A stretch of 8,604 nt of DNA from assembly GCA_021202575.1 (NCBI GenBank), contig JAJQCU010000334.1:1-8604 (forward strand), read 5' to 3'. Position 1 is the stretch's first letter; the number at the start of each line of letters is the position of its first letter. The notes below the pieces were generated by a model. That model was not told the DNA's origin and searched no databases. It was given only the letters and a program-made list of their open reading frames with translations. Position numbers and translations under genes: made by a program. Below are positions 1 through 6,097 of the stretch, in pieces. This DNA is from Lachnospiraceae bacterium. GTDB taxonomy: Bacteria; Bacillota; Clostridia; Lachnospirales; Lachnospiraceae.

Positions 1-106
1 GCAGGACGTTGTTTCCGTAACCTTTCAGCAGGCTGACCAGATATTCCTTTGCACAACCCTTGCCGAAATAGACCCTGGTTTTGTTTTCATAGATAAAGTT
101 GTTCAT
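1..106 (-). CDS. Iron-containing alcohol dehydrogenase, N-terminal part (runs off window)
   Basis: The first 35 residues are visible, beginning MNNFIYENKTRVYFGKG; the rest lies beyond base 1. This opening, with the YFGKG turn before the nucleotide-binding domain, is characteristic of class III iron-dependent alcohol dehydrogenases (NADH-dependent butanol dehydrogenase, BdhA/YqdH type), which reduce aldehydes to alcohols in the cytoplasm during fermentation. The family is usually about 380-390 residues. The ATG at 106-104 is fixed by a strong GGAGG ribosome binding site ending 8 bases upstream. A palindromic terminator (137-166) lies just upstream, so the gene either has its promoter overlapping that hairpin or is reached by read-through. 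The family is fairly certain; the exact substrate cannot be told from this piece. Confidence 0.8.
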   Translation of the reverse strand, partial: MNNFIYENKTRVYFGKGCAKEYLVSLLKGYGNNVL

Positions 107-136
107 AATTGATTCCTCCGTTTCTGATAAGAGCAT

Positions 137-166
137 AACAAAAACGAGGCTTCTTAAGAAGTCTCG
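137..166 (-). terminator. Rho-independent terminator-like palindrome between LysR remnant and alcohol dehydrogenase
   Basis: Bases 145-166 form a 22-base near-perfect palindrome (CGAGGCTTCTT / AAGAAGTCTCG, one mismatch). Read on the minus strand it is followed by TTTTTGTT, which fits an intrinsic terminator for the regulator upstream. The flanks AACAAA and TTTGTT extend the pairing, so it may act in both directions. Because it lies only about 30 bases before the next start codon, it could also serve as an attenuator or operator; the sequence does not decide this. Confidence 0.65.
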
Positions 167-200
167 CTTTGTTAATCAGTATGTACCCAAAGGTTATAGC

Positions 201-350
201 TCATCCCAGATCTGCCGCGGCTTGCTTTGCAGCGGTCAGAAATCGTTCTACCGTCTTTGATGGGGCAAGGGAGTGCAGAATTCCATAAGGAATGTCATGT
301 TCCCATTCCACAGGAATCATCTTGACTAACGGATGTACATTTTCCCACCC
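201..350 (-). pseudogene. LysR-family regulator, C-terminal remnant
   Basis: In a frame different from the adjacent helicase, an open stretch reads GWENVHPLVKMIPVEWEHDI, continues through PYGILHS and ends in a TGA at 203-201. The pattern of Val-x-x-Ile-Pro-Val-x-Trp, then Pro-Tyr-Gly-Ile, then a short helix is typical of the last strand and helix of the effector-binding domain of LysR-type regulators. Only about 50 residues remain; the DNA-binding helix-turn-helix and most of the effector domain are absent. The upstream sequence becomes conjugative-element helicase at about base 349, so this is a cut-off 3' end. It sits before the terminator and alcohol dehydrogenase on the same strand and may once have been that gene's neighbour. 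Family assignment rests on a short piece. Confidence 0.5.
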
Positions 351-1260
351 CTTGATAGAGCCTCAAAAACTTATTGGCCCACTGTGTGGTCAAATGGGTT
401 GGCACCACAAAAAGCGATTTCTGGCAAAGACCGAGACGTTTTGACTCCATCGCGGCGGCAGCCATTTCAAACGTCTTGCCCGCGCCCACCTCATGTGCAA
501 GCAGGGTATTTCCGCCATAGAGGACATGTGCAATCGCGTTTTTCTGGTGCTCCCGGAGGGTAATTTCCGGATTCATTCTAACGAATCGGATATGGCTTCC
601 GTCATACTCACGGGGTCTCGTGGAGTTGAACAGTTCATTATATTTCAGACATAAATCCTCCCGGCGGCGCGGGTCTTTCCAGACCCAGTCCTGAAACGCA
701 TCTTTGATGGCCTGCTGTTTCTGCTGGGCAAGCGTCGTTTCTTTCTAATTCAGAATCCGTTTCTGCTTGCCGTCAACGTCTTCAACCGTATCATAAATCC
801 GGATATCCTTCAGATTCAGTGTCTCCACCAGTATCCGGTAGGCATTCGCACGATCTGTCCCGTAAGTCACATAAGCCGCCACATCATGCCGGTTCGGGAG
901 CGTTTTCCCGGTGATCTGCCACTCAGCGGTCAAGGGAGAGAATTTTACTTCGATACTTCTCCGCATATAAAACGGCACATCAAAAGTCTGTTCCATAAAC
1001 TGTTGGATAGAGCGTTTGTCAATCCAGGTTGCGCCCAGCCGCACATCAATCTCTGAAGCGTCCAGGTCCTTCGGCTGCGCCTTCTCCAGCGCCGCCACGT
1101 TGACGGCATATTCAGGTTCCGTCTTCGCGGCAAGCCTCGCCGCCTGCAGTTTTGCCCGGACGTCGCCGGACAGATAATCATCAGCGGTATGCCACCCCTT
1201 AGTCACATCCTCATTGGAACACTCTGGCAATGCTCTGGGCGACAGAAGGGTTTTCCGCAA
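345..1260 (-). pseudogene. Conjugative-element SNF2-type helicase (helicase/methylase giant protein), internal fragment with in-frame TAG
   Basis: One frame runs from about 1260 to 349 and is broken only by a TAG at 747-745. Before the stop it reads TADDYLSGDVRAKL, DVRLGATWIDK, VEVKFSP-like and DVAAYVTYGTDRANAYRILV; after it, KETTLAQQKQQAIKDAFQDW, PREYDGSHIRF, then MNPEITLREHQKNAIAHVLY and the Walker A segment AHEVGAGKT, followed by FVVPTHLTTQW. These match the helicase core of the very large (about 2000-3000 residue) helicase/methylase protein of Tn1549-like and related integrative conjugative elements. The usual text at the stop is LNKKETT, so a Lys codon has probably become TAG. The piece starts just before the TADDYLSG block and is cut after FLRLYQG, where it joins the LysR remnant. 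The downstream helicase motifs and the N-terminal methylase part are missing, so it is non-functional. Confidence 0.85.
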
Positions 1261-1370
1261 TCACAAGGCGTATATCACATCACCGCTTTCTTCACCTTCA
1301 GAAATATAGTGAACACCAAGCTTCACCATTACAATCCGGATCCTTAAATGCGGACAGTGTGCCTTTTGTT
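1261..1370 (-). other. Unassigned stretch between helicase and zinc-ribbon remnants
   Basis: A 37-codon frame (ATG at 1374, TGA at 1263-1261, beginning MKQKAHCPHLRIRIV) overlaps the zinc-ribbon stop by four bases (ATGA). The text RKEKDRERK followed by KQKAHCPH reads naturally as one Lys/Arg-rich tail, so this is more likely the frameshifted end of the zinc-ribbon gene than a separate protein. After that I recognise nothing until the helicase homology begins near 1210. Confidence 0.3.
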
Positions 1371-1480
1371 TCATTTCCGTTCCCGGTCTTTTTCTTTTCG
1401 TACTGCCTTTGCACAGACCGGACAGTATTTGTTTCGATTGGAGCGCGGAGCAAAGCCAGCATTACACCCCAGTTTCCTTC
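1371..1480 (-). pseudogene. Zinc-ribbon protein remnant (PRSNRNKYCPVCAK type)
   Basis: In the frame one base off from the end of the KptA part, the minus strand reads GCNAGFAPRSNRNKYCPVCA, then KAVRKEKDRERK and TGA at 1373-1371. A Cys, a PRSNR block, a Tyr-Cys-Pro-x-Cys knuckle and a basic helical tail make up the small zinc-ribbon proteins often found in clostridial conjugative elements and phages. No role is established for these that I can state. The N-terminal part is missing, the first knuckle shows only one Cys, and the frame overlaps the preceding gene's stop, so this is a fragment. It may originally have belonged to the same mobile element as the helicase. Confidence 0.45.
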
Positions 1481-1920
1481 GTATTTATTTTCTTAAGATA
1501 TTTCACCGGAACCGCCTTTGTCAGCCACACGCCGTTGACGCTCCGATAAAACGGAATGCCATCATCAGACATTTTTCCGCTGAGCACCCTGTAAATCACT
1601 GGCCGGCCGTGGCGCTGCCCGACTTTTCTGGCTGTATCCCAATCGCCGGAGAGATGAACATACAGCCTCGACTTTGGAAGCAGCCCCTGAACATCAATCG
1701 AAGCAACATATATCACCGGATCACATTTCACATCCAGGATATCAACAACATCCGTACCCTGCAGTCCCAGCTTGTTCTTTGGGACATCCATCACAATGCC
1801 ATACCATTTTTCATTATCTGAGTGGCGCAGGACAGCATAGGACGGATACCGCGCCCACAGATACTCCGGGGATGTTCCGTATTTTTCCTTTACATAATCA
1901 AAAATCTGCTGCCTGTCCAT
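1462..1920 (-). CDS. Chimeric ORF: YjbR/MmcQ N-terminal part fused in frame to KptA C-terminal half
   Basis: The open frame is 152 residues. Residues 1-70 (MDRQQIFDYVKEKYGTSPEY, YAVLRHSDNEKWYGIVMDVP, VDILDVKCDP) match the front half of YjbR/MmcQ (DUF419) proteins, small single-domain putative DNA-binding proteins of about 120 residues. From about residue 72 it switches to VASIDVQGLLPKSRLYVHLS, TARKVGQRHGRPVIY, then PFYRSVNGVWLTKAVPVKYL, the second half of RNA 2'-phosphotransferase KptA/Tpt1 (about 180 residues), which removes a splice-junction 2'-phosphate with NAD+. The N-terminal half of KptA, with the conserved Arg-His pair and His-Gly-Thr segment, is absent, so catalysis is unlikely. The ATG at 1920 is fixed by GGAG seven bases upstream; a longer frame begins at 1974 but has no such site. 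The switch lies near base 1710 and keeps the frame. I read it as a deletion product that happens to stay open; expression is possible. Confidence 0.75.
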   Translation of the reverse strand: MDRQQIFDYVKEKYGTSPEYLWARYPSYAVLRHSDNEKWYGIVMDVPKNKLGLQGTDVVDILDVKCDPVIYVASIDVQGLLPKSRLYVHLSGDWDTARKVGQRHGRPVIYRVLSGKMSDDGIPFYRSVNGVWLTKAVPVKYLKKINTKETGV

Positions 1921-1977
1921 TTCATTCTCCAACCGCGCCGATAAGCCGGAAGTTGTGCCAGATCGGTTCATCAATAG

Positions 1978-2769
1978 TTACCAGTACATATCCGGCCGCC
2001 TTGCTGCTATATATTTTCTTTTCTGACGTGCGTTTGCTGTTTCAGCCAGATCAATATCGCAAGTCAACAGGCATTCCGAATCATCTGCCTTCAGTAAAAC
2101 ACTCCCATCAGGTCCTGCAATGATAGATTCACCTGAAAAATCCATGGAACCTTCCTGCCCAACACGATTGCACATGGCAATAAATACTTAATTTTGCATC
2201 GCCTGAACACGGATCTCCCATTCAAACATTTCCATTGGCTCGTCTTTACAGTTTGCGGTAGGAATCAGAACCAGGTCAGCTCCTTTGAGCGCGCAGGTCC
2301 GGATGCTTTCCGGCAAATGCCTGTCAAAGCAGATCACAATTCCCACATTTCCAAATTCGGTACTGAATACTTTGAAGCCTTCCTCTGATGGCGTATAATA
2401 GTCTTTTTCATAAAAGAGCGGTGCCTGAACGACATGCACCATTTTTGCTGCATCCGCCAGCCGCCCGTTTGCATCAATCCACAGGGAAGCATCATAGCAC
2501 TTTCCGTTTTCCTCAAGGTAAAGATTGGGAGAGATATATAGGCGGTGCTGACGGCTTATGTCACACAACCGCTTAATATATCTATGCTCCAGAGTCATTT
2601 TATATTGATCCACGTTTCTCTTTTCATACTGCGGGAAAAACGGAGAAAACTGTATCTCCGGAAAAAAGATCAGATCACAGTCGGAGGCAGCATTACAGCT
2701 GGCCAGTATCTTTGTCCAATTCTCATCCATATTTTCAGACATGGACATCTGTGCCATAGCAATTTTCAT
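1978..2769 (-). pseudogene. Carbon-nitrogen hydrolase (nitrilase superfamily, N-carbamoylputrescine amidase-like), one in-frame TAA
   Basis: The frame starts MKIAMAQMSMSENMDENWTK and covers about 262 residues if the TAA at codon 194 (2190-2188) is ignored. The nitrilase triad is present: Glu38 in FFPEIQFSP, Lys109 in AAKMVHVVQAP and Cys147 in VGIVICFDRHLPES. After the stop the same frame continues VFIAMCNRVGQEG, MDFSGESII and ends RRPDMYW, the normal family C-terminus. So the gene is collinear and full length apart from one nonsense codon in the QN-x-VFIAM segment. Members hydrolyse amide or carbamoyl C-N bonds; the closest resemblance is to polyamine-pathway amidases such as AguB, but the substrate is not proven. 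The start is set by GGAGG with a 10-base gap, and it overlaps the preceding C26 fragment by four bases (ATGA). Both halves lie intact, so loss of function looks recent. Confidence 0.85.
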
Positions 2770-2927
2770 CGTAGCTGCCCTCCATAGTATTTCCCTGCAA
2801 AACCTGCTTTTGATTCAAGCGGAACAGCGTCAGCCTCTTTTATACCATTCATATACCCAGGCAGCATCCAGATACTTTCTTTTTCATCATCCCACAAAGG
2901 AACAACAGCTATCATCTTCTTTGCCAT
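2766..2927 (-). pseudogene. Peptidase C26 / gamma-glutamyl hydrolase-like amidotransferase, N-terminal remnant
   Basis: A 53-residue frame opens MAKKMIAVVPLWDDEKESIW, continues MLPGYMNGIKEADAVP and then departs into LESKAGFAGKYYGGQLR before a TGA. The opening (Ile-x-Val-Val-Pro-Leu-Trp-Asp, then Ser-x-Trp-Met-Leu-Pro-Gly-Tyr) is that of PuuD-like class I glutamine amidotransferases (peptidase C26, about 240 residues), which cleave gamma-glutamyl-GABA and similar amides. The catalytic Cys, His and Glu all lie in the missing part. The odd tail appears to be the leader of the nitrilase gene read in this frame, since it carries that gene's GGAGG site; the junction is near base 2820. The intact gene and the nitrilase could have formed a polyamine-catabolism pair, though a deletion may have brought them together. 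Confidence 0.65.
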
Positions 2928-2980
2928 TCAAATTTCTCTTATAAGCTGAATTGATTATTTCACTTCATCAATAAACTGGA

Positions 2981-3415
2981 TCAGTTCATATTTACGAAGT
3001 ACAGGCCAATCAGGCAAATACCAACTCCCAGGATCTTGTTCCAGGTCAGTGCTTCATGATAGCCAAGCCATCCCACGAAAATAAGAGCGACTGCAAGAAA
3101 TGCACTCTGCACTATAGAAAGGGTACTTACCTGCCATCCATTTCTGTATGCATACAGAAACCCTACTTCTAAGCCAACCAGTACAATACCTAAAACAAAT
3201 GGTGCGGCATTCATTTTACTATACTCATTTAAAATATTTCCGCTTTTGCTCATCACAAAATACAGTATAAAGGAAAATACAGTGCCAACAAAATAAGTAA
3301 TCGTCAGCGAGGCAAAGGGATTCATCCCCTCCGGCAATGACTTTGCACATATTTGATAAAGCACATTGGATAACACGACCAGCGCAACCGGCCAAACATA
3401 GTTGATGGTTCCCAC
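2981..3415 (-). CDS. EamA/DMT-family small membrane transporter
   Basis: 144 residues, almost all hydrophobic, with about five membrane-spanning segments (near residues 5-24, 35-55, 71-91, 97-119 and 124-142). The text INYVWPVALVVLSNVLYQIC with AKSLPEGMNP and the last segment GVGICLIGLYFVNMN resemble half-size drug/metabolite transporters of the EamA type in Clostridia, which are about 140 residues and probably work as dimers in the cytoplasmic membrane. The substrate is unknown. The start appears to be GTG at 3415-3413, with CAGG seven bases upstream and no better ATG in frame; the gap after the Nim gene's stop is 14 bases, so it is probably cotranscribed and translationally coupled. It shows no sign of damage, unlike its downstream neighbours. 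Confidence 0.85.
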   Translation of the reverse strand: MGTINYVWPVALVVLSNVLYQICAKSLPEGMNPFASLTITYFVGTVFSFILYFVMSKSGNILNEYSKMNAAPFVLGIVLVGLEVGFLYAYRNGWQVSTLSIVQSAFLAVALIFVGWLGYHEALTWNKILGVGICLIGLYFVNMN

Positions 3416-3429
3416 AATGAACCTGAACG

Positions 3430-3930
3430 TTACTGTGCCATTTTAACTTTGGCTTTTGCTGTATATTCCCTGATTTCCACCTTAATCACAGCGACAGCCG
3501 CCGCCATTTTCTCAGTGAACTCAAAAGTTTTTCCTGTTTGGTTTTCCATCAATAAATTTAATGCCCGCCTTTTCTCTTCTAAATCATCAACCATTGATGC
3601 ATAGCCCTGCCCAATCACAGAAGAGTAGAAGGAGCCATATTGACATGGAATATCGTCAGCAGGATCAAGTTCAATATCTGTTTCAAGCTCAATACAGGCA
3701 TTGGAATTGTTCCTGATCAGATCAATTTTGCGTCCGGCTTTTGCGCCATGCATATAAAAAACGAACATATCCTCATTGCTGTCATACTCATACCCATAAT
3801 GAAGCGGAACAATATAAGGGAATCCGCTGTCGATTAAACCCAGGTGCAAAATTTTAGCCTGGTCAATTATTTTGATTATCTGACTGATATCAGTAACAGC
3901 TCTGTCTTTTCTTCTGATTTCTTTATTCAT
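3430..3930 (-). CDS. NimA-like pyridoxamine 5'-phosphate oxidase-family flavoprotein
   Basis: 166 residues forming a single split-barrel flavin-binding domain. Diagnostic stretches are ILHLGLIDSGFPYIVPLHYG, the strand MFVFYMHGAKAGRKIDLIRN and the CIELETD turn, as in COG3467/NimA-related proteins that bind FMN; some members reduce 5-nitroimidazole drugs, but most have unknown substrates. I chose the ATG at 3930 (MNKEIRRKDRAV) because AGAGGTGAT sits just upstream; a frame opening at 3951 adds seven residues that include this site. It lies 64 bases after the GNAT gene and 14 before the EamA gene on the same strand, suggesting one transcription unit. It appears complete. Confidence 0.88.
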   Translation of the reverse strand: MNKEIRRKDRAVTDISQIIKIIDQAKILHLGLIDSGFPYIVPLHYGYEYDSNEDMFVFYMHGAKAGRKIDLIRNNSNACIELETDIELDPADDIPCQYGSFYSSVIGQGYASMVDDLEEKRRALNLLMENQTGKTFEFTEKMAAAVAVIKVEIREYTAKAKVKMAQ

Positions 3931-3994
3931 CAGATCACCTCTATATCCCAATTTTTGATCGGCTTTGCTCCGGAGAATCCAACCTTCCAGGCTC

Positions 3995-4639
3995 TCAGCA
4001 AGGGGCTTTCACTCTGTGAACCATACTTTCATATTTGTATTGCGCTGGAGTCCCTTTCACAATTTCTTTGGGCGGAAATGATTTGTCGAATCGTTCCGCT
4101 TCTTCCGCATCAACATCATAAATTTCATCTTCATAATACCGCCCGCTTACTCCAGGAAGCGCATCTTCGTAAAGCTCGCAGACATGAAGTGCGTCCGCAT
4201 ACATATTTTCACTGTTGCGAATATCATAGACTTGAGCAGCGACAAACCCCTGCCGGGTATAATAATCAGGATCGCCGCAAAGCAAAACCGCACGATATCC
4301 AAGCTGCTTTGCAATTTCTTTTGACCTTGCAATCATTTTCCCGCCAATTCCCTTTTTTTGAGAATCCGGCAGGACACCAATCGGTCCGAGAGATACGACA
4401 TCAAATACTGATCTATCGTCTCCCTTTATATACGATTTCAGAGACATTACGCTTCCGACTATTCTGGTGCCATCAACAGCGACAAGGTCAAGCTCCGGGA
4501 TAAACGCAGGGCAGTCTCGCATGATATGGATGAGATAATGGTCATTGCATCCTGGTGTATAGTGATTCCAGAAGGCTTCCCGAATTACATTTTCCGTTTC
4601 CCGGTATTCATCCGGTTTTTCATTTCGTATGATAATCAT
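3995..4639 (-). CDS. GNAT-family N-acetyltransferase
   Basis: 214 residues. The central segment LGPIGVLPDSQKKGIGGKMI is the acetyl-CoA pyrophosphate-binding loop (Gln-x-x-Gly-x-Gly), preceded by IVGSVMSLKSY and followed by GYRAVLLCGDPDYYTRQGF, the usual order of the Gcn5-related fold. The acceptor substrate cannot be told from sequence. The start at ATG 4639 (MIIIRNEKPDEYRET) is supported by GGAG five bases upstream; the longer frame at 4660 would place that site inside the gene. A promoter with TATAAT lies about 45 bases upstream. This is the first gene of the apparent GNAT-Nim-EamA unit. The acidic 50-residue tail beyond the fold is normal for this subgroup. No damage is visible. Confidence 0.9.
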   Translation of the reverse strand: MIIIRNEKPDEYRETENVIREAFWNHYTPGCNDHYLIHIMRDCPAFIPELDLVAVDGTRIVGSVMSLKSYIKGDDRSVFDVVSLGPIGVLPDSQKKGIGGKMIARSKEIAKQLGYRAVLLCGDPDYYTRQGFVAAQVYDIRNSENMYADALHVCELYEDALPGVSGRYYEDEIYDVDAEEAERFDKSFPPKEIVKGTPAQYKYESMVHRVKAPC

Positions 4640-4682
4640 GGTTCTCCAATCATATTCCAATTTCTCGCGTTATTCATGCTTC

Positions 4683-4711
4683 ATTATATCAGTCTGTCAC
4701 ATACCAAACAA
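4683..4711 (-). promoter_or_regulatory. Sigma-A-type promoter for the GNAT-Nim-EamA unit
   Basis: On the minus strand a perfect -10 box TATAAT (4688-4683) is preceded, after 17 bases, by TTGTTT (4711-4706), a weak -35. The start codon at 4639 follows at a normal distance. No other gene on this strand starts nearby. Confidence 0.6.
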
Positions 4712-4737
4712 GAAGAAATCTCAGTATTTTCTATGTA

Positions 4738-4757
4738 GGACAGCCCGAAGGCTGCCT
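4738..4757 (-). terminator. Hairpin with TTCG tetraloop after the DUF4366 remnant
   Basis: On the minus strand AGGCAGCC-TTCG-GGCTGTCC pairs over most of its length around the very stable C(UUCG)G loop. It stands 25 bases after the DUF4366 stop. There is no U-run after it, so it may be an RNA-stabilising hairpin or a rho-type end rather than a true intrinsic terminator. Confidence 0.35.
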
Positions 4758-4781
4758 AGGCTTACGCCCATCCGTACCGGC

Positions 4782-5061
4782 TTACACCGGTTCATCATCT
4801 TCGAAGCCGCTGTCTTCTTCGTCAGAATAGTCCCGTATCAGAATCATCTGCATAGGCATCAGGGAGTTCGTATCCGTCTTCTCCATCGTCCTCATACTCA
4901 TAATCGGCATCCGGATCAGGCCTTGCTTCCTCGGCCTTATTTCCTTTCAGCTTGGTGTAAGCGAAGAACCCGCCGCCCGCTGCAAGAACAACGATCAGCA
5001 GAACGATTAGCAGAAGATTGAAATTACTTGTTTCTGACTCAGTAGTATCGACGATTTCCAC
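4782..5061 (-). pseudogene. DUF4366 conjugative-element membrane protein, C-terminal remnant with frameshift
   Basis: The readable piece has one membrane segment (NFNLLLIVLLIVVLAAGGGFFAY as the core, residues about 13-35), a short basic stretch TKLKGNK and a strongly acidic tail (DADYEYEDDGEDGYELPDAY). This is the C-terminus of DUF4366 proteins of Tn1549-like conjugative elements, normally about 200-250 residues with a secreted N-terminal domain. The domain is missing: an in-frame TAA stands four codons before the start-like GTG at 5061. The frame stops at 4822, but shifting one base near DDSDTG gives YSDEEDSGFEDDEPV and a TAA at 4784-4782, the expected acidic ending, so a one-base indel has occurred. 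It is therefore broken at both ends. It probably derives from the same kind of element as the helicase fragment. Confidence 0.75.
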
Positions 5062-5085
5062 TATGTGTTAATCGCAAGCTAATTC

Positions 5086-5114
5086 TTGACCTCGCTTTCT
5101 TTTAGATATATAAT
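5086..5114 (+). promoter_or_regulatory. Strong sigma-A-type promoter of the YoaK gene
   Basis: TTGACC (5086-5091) and a perfect TATAAT (5109-5114) are separated by exactly 17 bases, one mismatch from full consensus. A GGAGG ribosome binding site follows at 5129-5133, leaving a very short 5' leader of about 20 bases. Confidence 0.8.
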
Positions 5115-5143
5115 GGCTGCGAAAAGTTGGAGGCATATGTGTG

Positions 5144-5869
5144 ATGGATAAAGAAAACGAACAATACCACGCCCGGTATCTTACTTGCGAGCGCAAGGGC
5201 GTTTTTCTGTTACTGATGATCAGCGCTGGTATGATGGGCGCATATACTTATAATTTGAGAGGCGGCGTATTCTGTAACGCGCAAACCGCAAATGTTGTGT
5301 TAATGTCAATGGCTTTCGGGAAAGGACAGATAAAAGAAGGTCTGTATTATCTGATTCCCATTTCTGCATACATAAGTGGAGCGTTTGTATCGGAATTTCT
5401 TCCAAACCCGCTCAAGAAGATAGGATTGCTACGATGGGATACTTATCTCGTAGGATTCGAAATTTTTACTCTTTTGATAATCGGTTTTATTCCGCTTTCC
5501 GCGCCCAACCGGCTCGTTCAGGTTATTATCAATTTTATCTGCTCTATGCAATATAATACGTTCCGTCAGGCAGAAGGCATTCCGATGGCAACGACTTTCT
5601 GTACAAACCATATCAGACAAATCGGCATCTCATTAGCCAGAGCTGCCAAACATAAAGACGTCCATGTCTTAAAACGCGGAGCAGCTCATTTTTCTATGGT
5701 ATGCGCTTTCTTGGCTGGCGGCTTAATCCTAACTGCTTTTTGCGCTCTGTTTCAGGAAAAAGCAATCTGGTTAGCGATAATCCCTCTTCTCATCAATTTC
5801 TTCACTCTCGCACATGCAGATATTTTTCAGGAGCATAATATGCTGAGCCAGAAGCCTTCCGGACATTAG
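5144..5869 (+). CDS. YoaK family (DUF1275) membrane protein
   Basis: 241 residues with about six membrane segments, starting after a short charged N-terminus (near residues 18-35, 48-60, 68-85, 101-120, 180-203 and 208-225). The text GGVFCNAQTANVVLMSMAFG after the first segment and the loop FRQAEGIPMATTFCTNHIRQ are hallmarks of DUF1275/YoaK proteins, cytoplasmic-membrane proteins of unknown function. ATG at 5144 or GTG at 5141 are both possible with the GGAGG site at 5129-5133; I chose the ATG. It is the only complete plus-strand gene here and has its own strong promoter and a terminator-like hairpin about 110 bases downstream, so it is probably monocistronic. Its sequence is undamaged although remnants surround it. 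Confidence 0.9.
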   Translation: MDKENEQYHARYLTCERKGVFLLLMISAGMMGAYTYNLRGGVFCNAQTANVVLMSMAFGKGQIKEGLYYLIPISAYISGAFVSEFLPNPLKKIGLLRWDTYLVGFEIFTLLIIGFIPLSAPNRLVQVIINFICSMQYNTFRQAEGIPMATTFCTNHIRQIGISLARAAKHKDVHVLKRGAAHFSMVCAFLAGGLILTAFCALFQEKAIWLAIIPLLINFFTLAHADIFQEHNMLSQKPSGH

Positions 5870-5960
5870 TGATCAAGCTTATTTTGGGTTTCACAAACAA
5901 TGCTTGTTTATTTGTTTTCAACCCCCGTTATGTGGTTCCACGCATACAGGCATTCAAACA

Positions 5961-6097
5961 TGATTATGCAAGGTGTTAGTCCGTATTTGGGTCACTGACT
6001 CAAATACGGTTTTCAAGTGGCCCCATATTGCAGGGCCAGAAATATATGGTTCTGACCTATAACGACCCGTTTACCGACTAACATCTTATGCAAATCA
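5961..6097. repeat. Imperfect inverted repeat enclosing several hairpins (possible small element)
   Basis: The left arm 5961-5983 (TGATTATGCAAGGTGTTAG plus TCCG) pairs with the right arm 6074-6097 (CCGACTAACATCTTATGCAA plus ATCA) with a few mismatches and a one-base offset. Inside lie a 29-base near-palindrome (5981-6009), a second stem TGGCCC/GGGCCA (6018-6038) and a weaker third (about 6045-6062). An 8-base direct repeat CAAACATG stands at 5955-5962 and 6103-6110. This could be a miniature inverted-repeat element, a folded RNA, or a yoaK terminator between gene pieces. I know of no family that matches. Confidence 0.45.
5981..6013 (+). terminator. Rho-independent terminator-like hairpin after YoaK
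   Basis: CCGTATTTGGGTCA and TGACTCAAATACGG form a 14-base stem with one mismatch around a single base, followed by TTTT at 6010-6013. It is on the right side and strand to end the YoaK transcript. Bases 5870-5960 between the gene and this hairpin hold only a weak AAACAA/TTGTTT stem and no gene I can support. Confidence 0.6.

Noticed and set aside
1230..2123. Overlapping plus-strand ORFs opposite the helicase, KptA and nitrilase pieces
   Set aside because: They are antisense to recognisable protein families, lack ribosome binding sites and have His/Ser/Pro-rich compositions typical of shadow frames.
2940..2995. Short frame ending YELIQFIDEVK on the minus strand, after the EamA gene
   Set aside because: Only about 16 codons, largely overlapping the EamA end in another frame; no family recognised.
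4629..5021. Plus-strand 130-residue ORF opposite the GNAT start and DUF4366 tail
   Set aside because: Antisense to two recognised genes, crosses the minus-strand promoter, and shows Arg/His-rich composition with no domain.
5961..6097. Integron attC site, suggested by GTTAG and CTAAC in the outer arms
   Set aside because: The boxes are in the wrong orientation for attC and do not fit the GTTRRRY/RYYYAAC consensus; no integrase or cassette array is present.
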